A DNA stretch of 64,000 nucleotides. Source: Branchiostoma floridae (lineage: Eukaryota; Chordata; Leptocardii; Amphioxiformes; Branchiostomatidae). Below are positions 1-11,030 of this stretch, piece after piece; the stretch's first letter is position 1; the number at the start of each line of letters is the position of its first letter. Location: positions 11,394,985-11,458,984 of the forward strand of contig NC_049990.1 in assembly GCF_000003815.2 (NCBI RefSeq). Reading direction: 5' to 3'. Below the pieces are notes generated by a model that did no database searches, was not told the origin of the DNA, and saw only the letters and a program-made list of their open reading frames with translations. Both the position numbers and the translations under genes were made by a program.

Positions 1-1047
1 AATAGTGCAATCTATGTGTACTTTATTATGAGCATAACAAACATAAGAAAGTTGTAATTCACCAAAATTAGAAAATTGGTAAACTTAACTTGACTGTTTC
101 TTGTGCTAATGGACTTACAGCAGCCACAGCTTGTCGATCAATCAACATCCCCCCAAAATAACCTCCGACATAATTAGATTTTACGACCAAAAACAATCAA
201 TTTCTTCTGTGTCAGAGGCTATCAACGTTCCTTGTGCTAAATACTTAACGAAAATGCACAAACTTCGCAACTATCTTCATCCAAATCCAGAAATGGGAGC
301 GTTAATTCAACAATATTAACCTGACTTATAATCTGTCATCATCAACAAAGGAATTGATTGAAATGTTTGATCTGAATACATTAAATTTGAAATGCAAATG
401 TAGAATTTACACAGTGGATAAATCAAACACTGTTCTTGTGTAAATTTAGAATGGTTGGCTTCACTTCGCCGTAGATTATTCGAATGGATTCCTTCTTTTT
501 TCGCAAAATCTAAAATTTTGGGTGTCATACGTTTATTTGTGACCTGCTAGGGATAGTTGGGGTGGGGGGCGAAGCAACCTGCTTCCGATACCATATTTAC
601 GATTAAGGGGAAAATTTCACCAGAAAGCACGGCGTGTAGTCTCTGAATAATCCAAGACAAACACCAGTTCGACACTCTGCTTAGAAACTAGAGCTAATTG
701 GCGAGTTTGTGACACTTTGTCCCGTACATTTTTTGCGGTAAACAAGGAGTGTACCTTTAGACAACCGTCCACAACATATGTATACGATAGAACATGGGCC
801 ATCGCCCTACCCGGTACACTGTTTCCTGTGCGTGTCTCCAGCAGAAAATGGCTTCCTTTTCCAGTCATATCGTCAACAGTCACATTTTTAGCTTTGCTAA
901 AGTCTACTGTTGTGAAAACAGGCGGCTGAGACAAGAGGAAAGAGAGGGAAAGGGCGAATTTTGTACACAGACTGTGTTTGTTTGTGTTCATCGCCAAACG
1001 ATAAAGCTGTTTTCTCTTCGTCAGGACGGTAAAGTTAAACCACTAAC
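1..1047 (-). other. LRCH intron 1 (partial)
   Basis: This stretch begins at the LRCH donor site and runs to the window edge. Short open frames are present (for example 131-319 plus and 617-997 minus), but none shows a family motif, a splice-consistent LRR exon or biased composition. I see no transposon ends. Confidence 0.4.
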
Positions 1048-1222
1048 CTGCACATGTAACGTCGCTCAATTCGTACGAAATGGCGCTCTTTGGGTACTCC
1101 TTTAGTTTCCTGCAACTCAAGTTCAACTTCCCAGTCACCTGGGCGTCCTCGAAACTCTTTTCGAGGCTCCGAAGATTTGACAAGCTCGCCGTTCCGCCAA
1201 GGCCGTGACTTAGTGCCGCCAT
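1048..1222 (-). CDS. LRCH: LRCH-type protein, first coding exon (partial gene)
   Basis: LRCH proteins carry N-terminal leucine-rich repeats and a C-terminal calponin-homology domain and act as cytoskeletal scaffolds. The exon encodes about 58 residues containing SLEKSFEDAQVTGKLNLS, then RKLKEYP and YELSDVT. This matches the start of vertebrate LRCH1-4 (LERALEEA..TGVLNLSGRKLKEFP...HDLTDTTRADLSRNRL). I place the start at the ATG at 1222 because its context (AAAATGGCGG) is a good initiation site; an in-frame ATG at 1270 would add 16 residues with no family match. The exon ends in CAG followed by GTTAG. A phase-1 split G fits the conserved Asp that begins the next LRR exon. No further LRCH exon is visible between 1 and 1047, so the gene continues to the left of the window. 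LRCH is clear; which of the paralogues cannot be decided from one exon. Confidence 0.8.
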
Positions 1223-1268
1223 TTTTCCTACTTCTGCAGTGACATATCCCGTACATCCGGCGGACATC

Positions 1269-1360
1269 ATTGGTCAGATTGTATGCAAATCACATTAAAC
1301 TGTTCGTTGATTGGCTACAAATACGTAATACTGCATCCTTCTACAATCTCTTGTGATTGG
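1269..1360 (-). promoter_or_regulatory. CCAAT boxes and octamer upstream of LRCH
   Basis: Three ATTGG motifs on the plus strand (1269-1273, 1310-1314, 1356-1360) are CCAAT boxes for the minus-strand gene. The two distal ones sit in nearly the same context, AGCCAATCA. An octamer ATGCAAAT lies at 1283-1290. All fall within 140 bp upstream of the chosen LRCH start. Clustered CCAAT boxes are typical NF-Y sites. No TATA box is evident. Confidence 0.45.
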
Positions 1361-1363
1361 CTA

Positions 1364-2844
1364 AAGGCATGAAAGGCGCTTTTGTTTGAGTTGATCATGA
1401 GTGGTCTCAGTTCGGCTTGGTCAAGCAAATACATGTAGTCACAAATGCAAGCAATAGACGAATAGTTGTAGAAGATCAACCCAATGAAAGAACAATTTAA
1501 TGACTACTAGAATAGATTAGACTAGGACTCATCAAAATGCTTCGTCGAATTCTCATCTCTTTCTATACTTCAATATGCGCACATTTGTCAGTGCTTTGTG
1601 GAGAACAGGTGTGTCGATATAATTTTATTAACCGTATTGTGCTCATATCCCAGCTACGCTGTATAAGAGTCTAGCTGGCTATGGAAATCTGCAGTCTTGT
1701 AACGTTGTTTTACTGAAAATGTGGACAATTTAATTGCCTTAGTTTTGGTTTCCCTTTGTGTTCCTTTTCTTGAAATCGTCATTGCTGACGGAACGGTATT
1801 TCAATTCCTTACCTGGGCGCATCACGACTTGAACAAACATTGCTGATGTTATAGTTCAATCGGCAATTAGAAGCACCAAGACATCGGTGCAGTTTGGACA
1901 AAACCGCTAGATAGAGCTTCAACTCTTTGACAATCGATAGCAAAAAGCGCTGGGAATATTGTAGCAGAGCATGACTAGCCGTTATCATGAAACTTTTTCA
2001 AACGTGCACGTGTTTCTTGGAATAACGTCATATTTTAAAATCGGGTATCCTTCTAAAGGTTTCTTCAACGACAGATTCCCCAGTATACAACGAACAACAA
2101 AAAATAGTCACGATTACCATAGATAGCATTTAAGTCAGGTTTAAACAGTAGCTAATGAAAAAAAAACGAAGCTCAACATATGGCACATAAGGTACTCAAT
2201 AAGGCACATGCGTTTTATGATATTTTGTATGATGATTGTTAGTACTTGTCATTATATGGGATGTTATTAACGTTGTATGCTATATATGTAAAATTTATTA
2301 TATGTTATGCCAAGTGTCCATGTTTTCAGTTTGATTTTGTTACTCATGGAACTGAGTAGCTGTCGCAGTTTTTGCGAGAGCTACTAATGAAGGCGTTTAT
2401 AAAACTATGAACAATAAACAAGGATGCAGTTTATAACGTTATATTTGGAAATAGCTTTAGCCACCCAATAGTTGTGCCCAAGATGAAGCAATACATGAAT
2501 AAAGCAATCTAGTTCCATCCACGATGCTTCTGACAAAGAAGTTTTTTCTAACGTCTTAATCATCTTGATATAACGCATATGCCTGTCTGTTCCCGTTCTA
2601 TATGTTAAATAATATTCGTCTTGCCAACTCTTGGTCTATTCATTATAACGTGTTTTTTTTTTTGTTCGTGTAGCATATCTACTGTAACTGTGATGGTTAC
2701 ATACCATATGTGATTTACTCCGCAGTGACTGAACAGTACCTCGGAAAGGAGTATTTTGTGAAAGATACATAGAGTCTTTCACTTACAATCAACCATGACA
2801 GATTGTTCATATACTTGACCGGGGTGCTTAGATCTCAAAATACC
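1364..2844. other. Intergenic, nothing recognised
   Basis: AT-rich sequence between the LRCH promoter and the left edge of the LRR array. There is no long open frame and no repeat shared with the array. Similarity to the array units begins only near 2845, at a CTCCTCTGGTAGC block that also occurs near 6650 and 17895. Confidence 0.4.
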
Positions 2845-3778
2845 AACTCCTCTGGTAGCAAAACTCCCTTGGCAAATTATTCTCCCTACTAGCCAGCGCA
2901 GTCAGCCTGTTACAGACTATTAACTGACCGGTTCTGTCTCACGTGCATGCTGATGTGTCGTCTTACAAAGTGAAGATTGTCTCCCTCACGGCGAGTGGCA
3001 GGCCGCTTGTGATCCGTGATCGCAAACATGGCCTGGAGTTAGATATGCAACCGTGAACGGTAAAAAAATTCACAAGTAGTATCTGCCATGACATATGACG
3101 CTGGTGCATGTGTCTTTCGACAACAATTGATTACATACATGGAAGCTACATAAGAATTATTGTATAGAGCTTTAGGTTCTCGGAGCTCCGTTCCAAGGGC
3201 CAATGTTGCTAGCTCAAAGAGTTACGAGAATTCTAAACTACGCATTATCAGAACTCTGGTATGATTCAGCCTTCAGAAGTGTATTGATGAGTTGCGTGAA
3301 TATCTAGATGCAATTTCCCACAACTGTGTTTTTTTCTTCTGTCAGGCAGCGTAGACAAATCATATTTCCAGTGGAGTGTTTCAATTTCCTTATAAACACA
3401 AGCGACCATTATATAAGACCACGTGTGTAACGTCACAAGATTGTGCTGAACAACGACGTCGGCAGCCAATGGGATATAAGTTCTTCTTGATTGTTACCTG
3501 TCTTGAAACATCCTGTTGTTTAAAAAGAGCTACGTGACATGTTAAATATTCATTTCTAAAACGAGGACCAATCAAGTGGCGTATTTCAGGCTGGCAGGTA
3601 ACGACTGACGTCGCCGCATGTTGCACTAACTCCGACCAGACTCCGTGCCTACTGCGCAGCCCGAACGTACAAGGTAAAGAGTTGTCCTTTCAATCACACA
3701 GCGGCACATAATAGAAAGAGATTGAAGACCTTATTTTCTGTTAGGCCAGATAATTTTCTTTTCACGAACGAGTTTACA
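2845..3778 (+). other. Upstream flank of array copy A
   Basis: This flank matches the segments before B and E, including the CCAAT box (3466-3470), the GGCTGGCAGGTAACG block and the CAAGGTAAAGAG putative donor near 3670. It lacks the hairpin element found at 6727-6989 and 17966-18210, so it looks like the empty-site version of the flank. Confidence 0.5.
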
Positions 3779-5541
3779 ATGATCCTGCAAATGTTTAGGA
3801 AGTGCGACCATTTTGAGGTCCAAACAAGAGGCAGGGGCAAAGGATGGTGTTGCCTACTCCTTCTTGTTCTGTTCATGGTGATATCTAATTCTTGTACGGG
3901 AGAAAACATACAATACTGCAAGAGATATATGACTCGCATTCGCTGCACGTTAATTAATCATGAGCTAATCTAATCACCAGTTTTCCAACAGAAATACCAA
4001 ATAACGTTTATATCTTGAAGGTGGGTCTGGGTATCAGGAACCTTACGCATATTCCACTTTTTCCGAATCTAAGCACATTGGACATGAAGATAAACCGTAT
4101 CGATACTGTCTCGTGGATTTCACTGAAAAAATTACCTTGTTTATCGATTCTCTCTCTGTCATTTAATAGAATCGCGCACGTGAACTTGGGTGTAGTTATA
4201 GGACATCTTCCAAAGCTGAAATTCGTTGATCTGTCAAATAACAGGCTCACATCCTTTTCCGAACGTGACATAGGACTTCCCTTCTTGAAACGGGTAGGCA
4301 TTAATGATAACCCTTTCGCCTGTGACTGTACGATGTTGTGGCTGATAAATAAAACCAAGTGTTTAAACGAATGTAAGAAAACACGCTCCGATTGCTATGC
4401 CGAATGTGCTGCTGGTTTTCTTCCACCCCAATTTGGCGGCGAAAGATTTCACTGTAGCAGTCCAAATGATTTGAAAGCATTGACTTTAGAAGATATCAAC
4501 ACATCAACGATGAGATGTGAAATCTCATCAACGGCTATACAGATGCCTCTTTCTCGACAACTTGTCACAACTCATGATCTTTCTTCGACTAGCGGATACG
4601 TGGCCGCTCACGGCAATACCGGCGACAATGCTCATTGTGTAGTACATTCAGATGGGCTTCGGACTGAAACATTTGAACCCACAAGGCCTACAAACAAATC
4701 GACTAGCATTTTCCAAACAGAGAACAGTAACAAAGAGATAACTCGCAGTGTACATGTCAAAATCATAGCTTCTGTCATTTACGTGGGGTTATTGTTGCTC
4801 TTGACAATAAAGATAGTTATGTTGCGCCGATCCGGTAGAGATGATATTGCAGCGGGTGAAGCTATTATGCTACAACGTATCAATCCGCCGATAGAAAACA
4901 ATGCTTAGCGCCTACCATAGAAACTGTAATGCAGGGCCAACACAGCAAGATTCTACCAACATATCTCTGGCCATCTCTACCTCACATGATGCCGCCAATT
5001 CTCAACACGCTCTATCACAGGCACCGTAATACAGGGGTAGCACTACTACCTGATCCTACCAAAATATGCTTTGCCCAAGCCATTACACCTATGGAAAACG
5101 CTGCCTACAACCGAAACTGCAACGCATGGACAGTACAACAAGTTCCTACCGATATATCTCTGGCTCAAGTAGCACCGCCAATTTTCAATATACTGCCTAT
5201 TACAGGCACTCTAATATAGGGATTCAACAGACACCTACCGCACAATGCCTGGCCCAAGTCATTCCACCAATAGAAAACACTGCGCTGTGCCTACAACCGA
5301 AACTGCAACACGGCAACAAGTTCCTACCTGGCTCGAGTGGTACCCCAATTCTCAACACTACCTATCACACATACATGCAGGCACCGTAGTACAAGGAGGG
5401 ACCTCACAACCACATGAAACTTATTCTACCGAACCATTCTTGGCCCAAATCATTCCACCTATAGAAAAGACTGTATGTCATTTGGAACAGCAATGCCGCT
5501 ATAGCACAAGATCAACAGCAAGGTCAACAGCATTTAGGTGA
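3779..5541 (+). pseudogene. LRR receptor copy A, disrupted
   Basis: The leader is recognisable (MILQMFRK..., hydrophobic LLLLVLFMVIS), but the LRRNT region has lost sequence relative to D and carries an extra 8 bases near 3967 (GAGCTAATCTAATCACC against GAGCTAACC in B). This gives a stop at 3973 and a frameshift. The LRR, LRRCT and membrane helix then stay open from about 4015 to 4908 with no leader. A second lesion just after the helix (AACAATGCTTAGCGCC against AACACTGCC) stops the frame at 4908. The repeat tail continues in broken frames to about 5541. The tail lesion is shared with copy D, the closest relative (both read PPQFGGERFHC and TLEDI). Residual expression from the internal ATG at 4084 would yield a protein without a signal peptide. 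Confidence 0.8.
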
Positions 5542-6289
5542 AGTGGACGATCCAAGTGTCAATACTCCTAGGAAATGATTGGAGGGTAATTGACTTTTTT
5601 CTTAAACATTTTACCTGACATAAATGTAGTTAGTGTCGCTCTGTAACATGGGAAATAATACTGTGCATATGGATATGTAGATCTATATGTAGAGAGTTTG
5701 ATCGATATTTTGGATTTTAACTAAGCAACAAAGCAGATGTAGTCGTCATGAATGTTACAGAGTGTACACTAAAATAACATACTGTAGCACACAAAAAACG
5801 TCCTGTTCTCAGACGTCTCCCTGACTTATGTCCCCGAACATGCATGTCATAAAACACTAGTAGGTCAAGGGACAGGAAGAACAAATTATATAGTCTGTAC
5901 GCTGTAGTCTGTCGACCAATAACTGCAAAACGATTCCGAATTTCTTAATACAATTTTGAAAATGTGGTAGAACATTACTTGGTGCTCTAATTAGCTATAG
6001 GTTGCATTTTATAATACTGCTATAAACTGTTCTACTAGACATGCTGTGTTCAATCGCTCCCCCCAACCTAACGAAGTTCTGTATTTCTGAGTCGTTATGT
6101 ACTTCATAGTTGTCAGTATATGAACATGTACAATCTTTGTATTAGCGCCATTTAGACTGTGCACCGAAAACCTTGTGTTCCTGTGAAGTAGCAACCTAAT
6201 AAAGCTATTCACGGAATGATGTGTCTTTCGACCCTTATCTAAAATGTGAGGAATAAGCACATTTATAAGCACATTTGGAACGACTTTCT

Positions 6290-6545
6290 GCCACACTTCT
6301 AATTGTAGCCAGGGACCGAGCCATTTTCTTTATGGTTTCTTTTATATGGAGACACTCATCCGAAGTACTCCCGAGTACCTTCATAGTTACTACTTGCTTT
6401 ATTGAACTCCCGTCAGTAATTTTGACATTTTCGGTTTATACCCAAGCAGCACAGCATTACACTTTGTCTTATTTACGTTCACGAAGAGTATGTTTAAACG
6501 CATCCACTTACATACATTATTCAAACCTTCCTGGAAATTGACTTA
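6290..6545 (-). mobile_element. Reverse-transcriptase relic, A-B spacer
   Basis: The minus strand encodes FQEGLNNVCKWMRLN, then FVNVNKTK, and after a frame break VLGSTSDECLHIKETI. These resemble the RT thumb region of Jockey/CR1-type LINEs (VC.W...N.L.VN..KTK ... LGV.iDe.L.w..HI). The relic carries frame breaks, so it is not functional. The same relic lies at 17507-17765, so it predates the duplication of the A-B-C block. Confidence 0.6.
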
Positions 6546-6726
6546 ACTCCAACAGGCCTTCCCAACGGGGGTGCGGGGAAAGAAGAATTCGATAATGAAG
6601 AAATCAGGAAAATTGGCCGGGGGAGTCAGACCACGCTAAGGCCGGCCAACTCCTCTGGTAGCAAAACTCTCCATATAATAGCCAGCGTAGTCAGTCTATC
6701 TGGTAGAGACTATACATTAACCGTTA

Positions 6727-6989
6727 AGGTGCACTTTCACTGCACTTGCGTCAAGCTTGCGTCACTGCGGGGTTCGAACGATACTCAACGATTTTCAGAG
6801 ATATAGAAGGAAAATTTTCTTACTTCTTGCAAGGAGCTTGCTTCTTGTGTCCTTTGTCGTTTTCTAAGTCATACTTTTACAATACCTGAATTATAAAAAA
6901 ATCGGCGACTTTGAATTAACACAGCGGTACCGCAGTGTACGAACCCCGCAGTGCCGGACCGGTGCCCCAAGTACAGTGAGACACGACCT
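6727..6989. mobile_element. MITE with ~55-bp inverted ends, A-B spacer
   Basis: The ends are imperfect inverted repeats, one running AGGTGCACTTTCACTGCACT to CACTGCGGGGTTCG and the other its complement. TTA lies on both sides (6724-6726 and 6990-6992). No coding sequence. The matching flank of copy A (near 2930) has no such hairpin and looks like an unfilled site. Confidence 0.6.
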
Positions 6990-7559
6990 TTAGCAATAAC
7001 GTGTTTGCTGATGTGTCATCTGCGTACATGGCGGTGATTGTCTCTGGTTAAATATGGTTATTTAGTCTCTTTGAACTCCCTCACGGCGAGTGGCAGGCCG
7101 TTTGTAAATACATGTATTGTAAACATAGCCTGGAGTTAGATGTGCAAAGGTTAAAAATGTAAGTAGTCTTAGTATCTGCCGGGGTGTGCATGTGAAGCTA
7201 GTGCATGTGTCTTTCGACAACAATTGATTACATACATGGGCGCTACATCGGATTTTATGTGGATCTTTAGGCTCTCGGAGCTCCATTGCAAAGGCCAATG
7301 TTTTAAAGAGCTCCGAGGATTCTAAACTACGTATCTGTCATGGGAATTGTCAGAACTTCGGTCTGATTCAGCCTTCAACAGTGAATTGATTAGTTGCACG
7401 AATATTCAGATGCAATTTCGTTTTTTTCCTTTTTGTCGGGCAACGTAGACAAATCTAATTTTCAGTGGAGTGTTTTAATTTCCTCATAAACACAGGACCA
7501 TTACATAAACTCACTTGTGTAACGTCACGAGGTTGTGCCGAAGGACCGGCCCAATAGTT

Positions 7560-7896
7560 ATCGACGTCAGCAGCCAATGGGATAAGTTCTTCTTGATTGT
7601 TACAGGCCTTGAAACATCCTAGTTAAATATTCATTTCTAAAACGAAGACCAATCACTTGGCGTATTTCAGGCTGGCAGGTATACGTAACGACTAAATGTC
7701 GCCGCATGTGGCACATCTTCCACCAGCTCCGACCATACTCCGTGCACACGGCTAGGACAGAATTCGCGCGCAGCCCGAAAGTACAAGGTAAAGAGCTGTC
7801 TTTTCAATCACACAGCGGCACATAATAGAAAGAGATTGGAGACCTACTTTTTGGTAAGGCCAGATAATTTTAGTTCTTTTCCCGCACGAGTCTACA
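7560..7896 (+). promoter_or_regulatory. Conserved promoter-proximal block and possible 5'UTR intron of copy B
   Basis: Every array copy carries a related block of about 330 bp before the start codon. It includes a CCAAT box in context AGCCAATGGGAT (here 7574-7578; also 3466, 11346, 20505, 24196 and 31203), a GTTCTTCTTGATTGTTACAG block, AATATTCATTTCTAA and GGCTGGCAGGTA. The CCAAT box is altered in D (AGCCCATGGG near 14688) and G (AGTCAATGGG near 27897). An AAG/GTAAAG donor-like site (GT at 7788) and a pyrimidine-rich stretch ending in CACGAG (7881-7890), just before the ATG, could bound a 103-nt 5'UTR intron. No TATA box is clear. The role is inferred from conservation and position only. Confidence 0.45.
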
Positions 7897-10224
7897 ATGA
7901 TCCTGCAAATGTTTAGGAAGCGCGACCACTTTGAGGTCCAATCAAGAAGCAAAGGATGGTGTTTCGTACTCCTTCTTGTTCTGTTCATGGTGATATCTTG
8001 TACGGGAGACAACGTTAACATGAAACACTGTAAGTCGGAATGGGCCATTACAAAAAATACAACTGAAATTGCTTGCTCGTTTAGAATGCTTGAGCTAACC
8101 GGTTTTCCAACAGAAATACCAAAGGACGTTTTTATCTTGAAGATTGGTCCGTGTATTAAGAATCTAACACACATCCCACTTCTTCCAAATCTAAACAAAT
8201 TGGAAATGAATGTCAACCTTATCGAAACTGTCTCGTGGATTTCACTGAAAAATTTACCTAGTTTATCACTTCTCTGTCTGTCATTCAATAGAATCGCGCA
8301 CGTGAACTTAGGTGTAGTTATAGGGCATCTTCCAAAGCTCAGGTTCGTAGATCTGTCAAATAACAGGCTCACATCCTTTTCCGAACGTGACTTGGGACTT
8401 CCGTATTTAAAAACAGGAATCATTAACTATAACCCTTTCGCCTGCGACTGTACGATGTTGTGGCTCATAAACAAGACCAAGTGCTTAAAAGAATGTAAGA
8501 CAACACGCTTAGATTGCTACTCCGAATGTGATGCTGGTTTTCTTCCACCCAAATTTGGTGACGAGAGACTTTATTGTGAAAGACCAAATCTTTTGAAAGG
8601 GTTGTCTTTAGGTGAAATGAACACATCAGCGATGGGATGTGAAACATCTACGGCAATACAGACGCCTTTTGCTGGACAACTTGGCACATCTAATTATCTT
8701 TCTTCGACTAACGAATACGTGGCCACTCGCGGCAACACCAGTGACAATCATCGGTTAGCACATACAGATGGGATTCGGACTGACACATTTGAAGCCACAA
8801 GGCCCACGAACATACGGACTAGAATTCTCAAAACAGAGGACAGTAACAAAGAGATAAGCAGTGTACATATCATAATCATAGTTTCTGCCATTTTCTGCGG
8901 GTTATTATTTTTCTTGTTCATGATGATAAAGATAGTAATATTGCGCCAATCCGATAGAGATCATAACGCAGCGGGTGCAGCTATGATAATGCAACATATC
9001 AGTCCACCGGTACAAAACACTGCCTATCATCAAAACTGTAATGTAGGGGCAGCACAACAACAAAATTCTACCGACATATCTCTGGCTCACATAATGCCAC
9101 CAATTCCCAACACTCTGTACCACCAGCACCGTAATACAGGTGTAGCACAACTACCTGGTCCTACCCAAACATGTCTGACCCAGGTCATTCCACCGATAGA
9201 GAACACTGCCTACAACAGAAACACCAATGCTGGAGCAGGACAACAAGATTCTATCGACATATCTCTGGCTCAATTGGCACCACCAATTCTTAACACTACC
9301 TATCACAGGCACCGTGATACAGGCATATCACAACCACCTGTAACTAATTCTACCGCACCATGCCTGGCGATAGCCCAGATTATTCCATCAATAGAAAACA
9401 CTGGCTACCATCGGAACAGCAATGCCGCTTTAGCACAAGAAGCAGATACTATGGACATGCCTCTAGGGAAAGAAATACCATCGGATCACATCAGAAGTGC
9501 TTGTGACACAAACATCTATTCAGATTCATCGCAGCTATCAAACTCTGACATTTCGATGGCCCCACCAATAGAGAACGCTACATACAGCAGTGTACAAAAC
9601 AACGATTTCCACAGCACTGCATACTGCGGTACGCATCAATTACGTGTTGGGTATATACAGAGGGGAGAACCTATGATGAGCCATTCAGATTCATCGCAGC
9701 TATCAAACTCTGACATTTCTATGGCCCCACCAATAGAGAACGCTACATACAACAGTGTACAAAGCAACGATTTCCACAGCACTGCATACTGCGGTACGCA
9801 TCAATTACGTGTTGGGCATGTACAGAGGGGGGAACTTGTGATGAGCCAACGTCACAGCAACGAATCGCACAACAGTGCTTACAACTGTACACAGAGTAAT
9901 GAATTCAACAACACTTCATATGGCAGGTCACAATGTAGCATCGATGTTGCCTCGTCACAGGCTATCCCCTCTGTCCAACACGCAATTGATGCGCCAAGCC
10001 GTTTAGGCATTGCATCACCAATGACACTACCTCAAAGCACACTAGTTTCGGGCTCTGAAAGGGAGGCAGGCACGGGTTGCTTGTCTTCCCCAGGACCATT
10101 GCCAGAACTGCCATCGGTTGTGAATCCACATGAACCTGATGATGTCATCGACGAAAACACTGGAAAAGACACTGTCTCTGAACACGAATATGAGGACATG
10201 CACGACTATGAGGAAATTCAGTAA
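7897..10224 (+). CDS. LRR transmembrane receptor, copy B, full-length tyrosine-repeat tail (775 aa)
   Basis: Predicted single-pass surface receptor in one uninterrupted frame. The start is an ATG at 7897; upstream in-frame starts are not ATG. A hydrophobic leader spans about residues 21-36. An LRRNT-like Cys region lies at about 45-86, followed by three to four LRRs at 87-170 (NNRL and FNRI cores). An LRRCT starting NPFACDC runs to about 248. A Thr/Ser stalk leads to a membrane helix at about 324-349. The cytoplasmic tail of about 425 residues has five units of the type PPI-x-NT-x-Y spaced 30-35 residues, two longer units with NATY and STAY, then NSAY and NTSY. It has a PLPELP motif and ends EHEYEDMHDYEEIQ. 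YEDM fits a PI3K-type SH2 site and YEEI a Src-family SH2 site. I do not recognise a named family; ligand and function are unknown. It is the only array copy with the complete tail. Confidence 0.88.
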   Translation: MILQMFRKRDHFEVQSRSKGWCFVLLLVLFMVISCTGDNVNMKHCKSEWAITKNTTEIACSFRMLELTGFPTEIPKDVFILKIGPCIKNLTHIPLLPNLNKLEMNVNLIETVSWISLKNLPSLSLLCLSFNRIAHVNLGVVIGHLPKLRFVDLSNNRLTSFSERDLGLPYLKTGIINYNPFACDCTMLWLINKTKCLKECKTTRLDCYSECDAGFLPPKFGDERLYCERPNLLKGLSLGEMNTSAMGCETSTAIQTPFAGQLGTSNYLSSTNEYVATRGNTSDNHRLAHTDGIRTDTFEATRPTNIRTRILKTEDSNKEISSVHIIIIVSAIFCGLLFFLFMMIKIVILRQSDRDHNAAGAAMIMQHISPPVQNTAYHQNCNVGAAQQQNSTDISLAHIMPPIPNTLYHQHRNTGVAQLPGPTQTCLTQVIPPIENTAYNRNTNAGAGQQDSIDISLAQLAPPILNTTYHRHRDTGISQPPVTNSTAPCLAIAQIIPSIENTGYHRNSNAALAQEADTMDMPLGKEIPSDHIRSACDTNIYSDSSQLSNSDISMAPPIENATYSSVQNNDFHSTAYCGTHQLRVGYIQRGEPMMSHSDSSQLSNSDISMAPPIENATYNSVQSNDFHSTAYCGTHQLRVGHVQRGELVMSQRHSNESHNSAYNCTQSNEFNNTSYGRSQCSIDVASSQAIPSVQHAIDAPSRLGIASPMTLPQSTLVSGSEREAGTGCLSSPGPLPELPSVVNPHEPDDVIDENTGKDTVSEHEYEDMHDYEEIQ

Positions 10225-10846
10225 ACCTTGATTTGATATATCTATCTTAGATGATATCAACAGCATTAGGGTGAAGTAGACAATCAAAGTGTCTATAGCC
10301 CTAGAATATGGTTGGAGGATAATTGGTATTTTTGTTCATAATTTTGACTAAGGCCACAGCAAGTACATTCTATGTCTGACATCCTCTGCAAATTGAAAAA
10401 TAATGAGCAAAAAAACCAAGATGGGTAAAAAAAGTTGTCTACATTTTCAAAATAGACACAATAAACGTTGTTACAAGAATTTAAGCGACAAAACATGGTA
10501 GCAAACTTAAGCCAACAAGTCATTAATTCCAGGCCTGTATTCAAGAAAAAAAAATGAAATAGTGTAATGAAAGTGTCACTAGTGTGGTAGACTGGTACTA
10601 CTTACCAAGTTAGCAACAAAACTCGTGACCCAAGGTTCTACTTCTACAAGTATACAGCTAAATTTAGTTTTACTTATACAACCACAGCTATGGCTTCCTC
10701 GGTACGCGGTAGTGTCACTTCTACAAGTAAATCATCAGGCTACAACACAATAGATTTTCCCATTTTGGTACTTTCTCGTCATGTTGACCATCTCCGAAGA
10801 AGAGAACAATATTTTTTTCTGAAATCAGCTTTATGTTCCTACCCTC

Positions 10847-11030
10847 CAAGCAGAGGTTCGGTACCAGTTGTTTTTGACGTGTACTTGTTTGGGGCGTTTT
10901 ATAGGGCTTTCCATTTTGTGCTGTTTTCTTTTTGTTTCCCTGCCAATACATAAAGAAAACATCACAAAACTGAAAGCCCGATAAAATACCTTAAACACGT
11001 CAAAACAACCGCAGCCGAGCCTCTGTTTGA
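10847..11030. repeat. Long-hairpin element, B-C spacer
   Basis: Two arms of about 80 bp are imperfect inverted repeats. The left arm begins CAAGCAGAGGTTCGG and passes through GACGTGTACTTGTTT and GGGCTTTCCATTTTGTG. The right arm is its complement, ending CCTCTGTTTG. The loop centres on a CCAATACAT block. The same hairpin recurs at 14174-14361, 23687-23883, 27379-27562 and 30685-30870. It is probably an old MITE spread by array duplication. Confidence 0.6.

Noticed and set aside
131-319. 62-codon plus-strand frame near the left edge
   Set aside because: No ATG-supported context, family motif or conservation evidence; most likely chance.
10180-10224. Classical ITAM at the copy B terminus
   Set aside because: The two tyrosines are six residues apart and the first motif is YxxM; an ITAM needs two YxxL/I motifs separated by about 6-8 residues.
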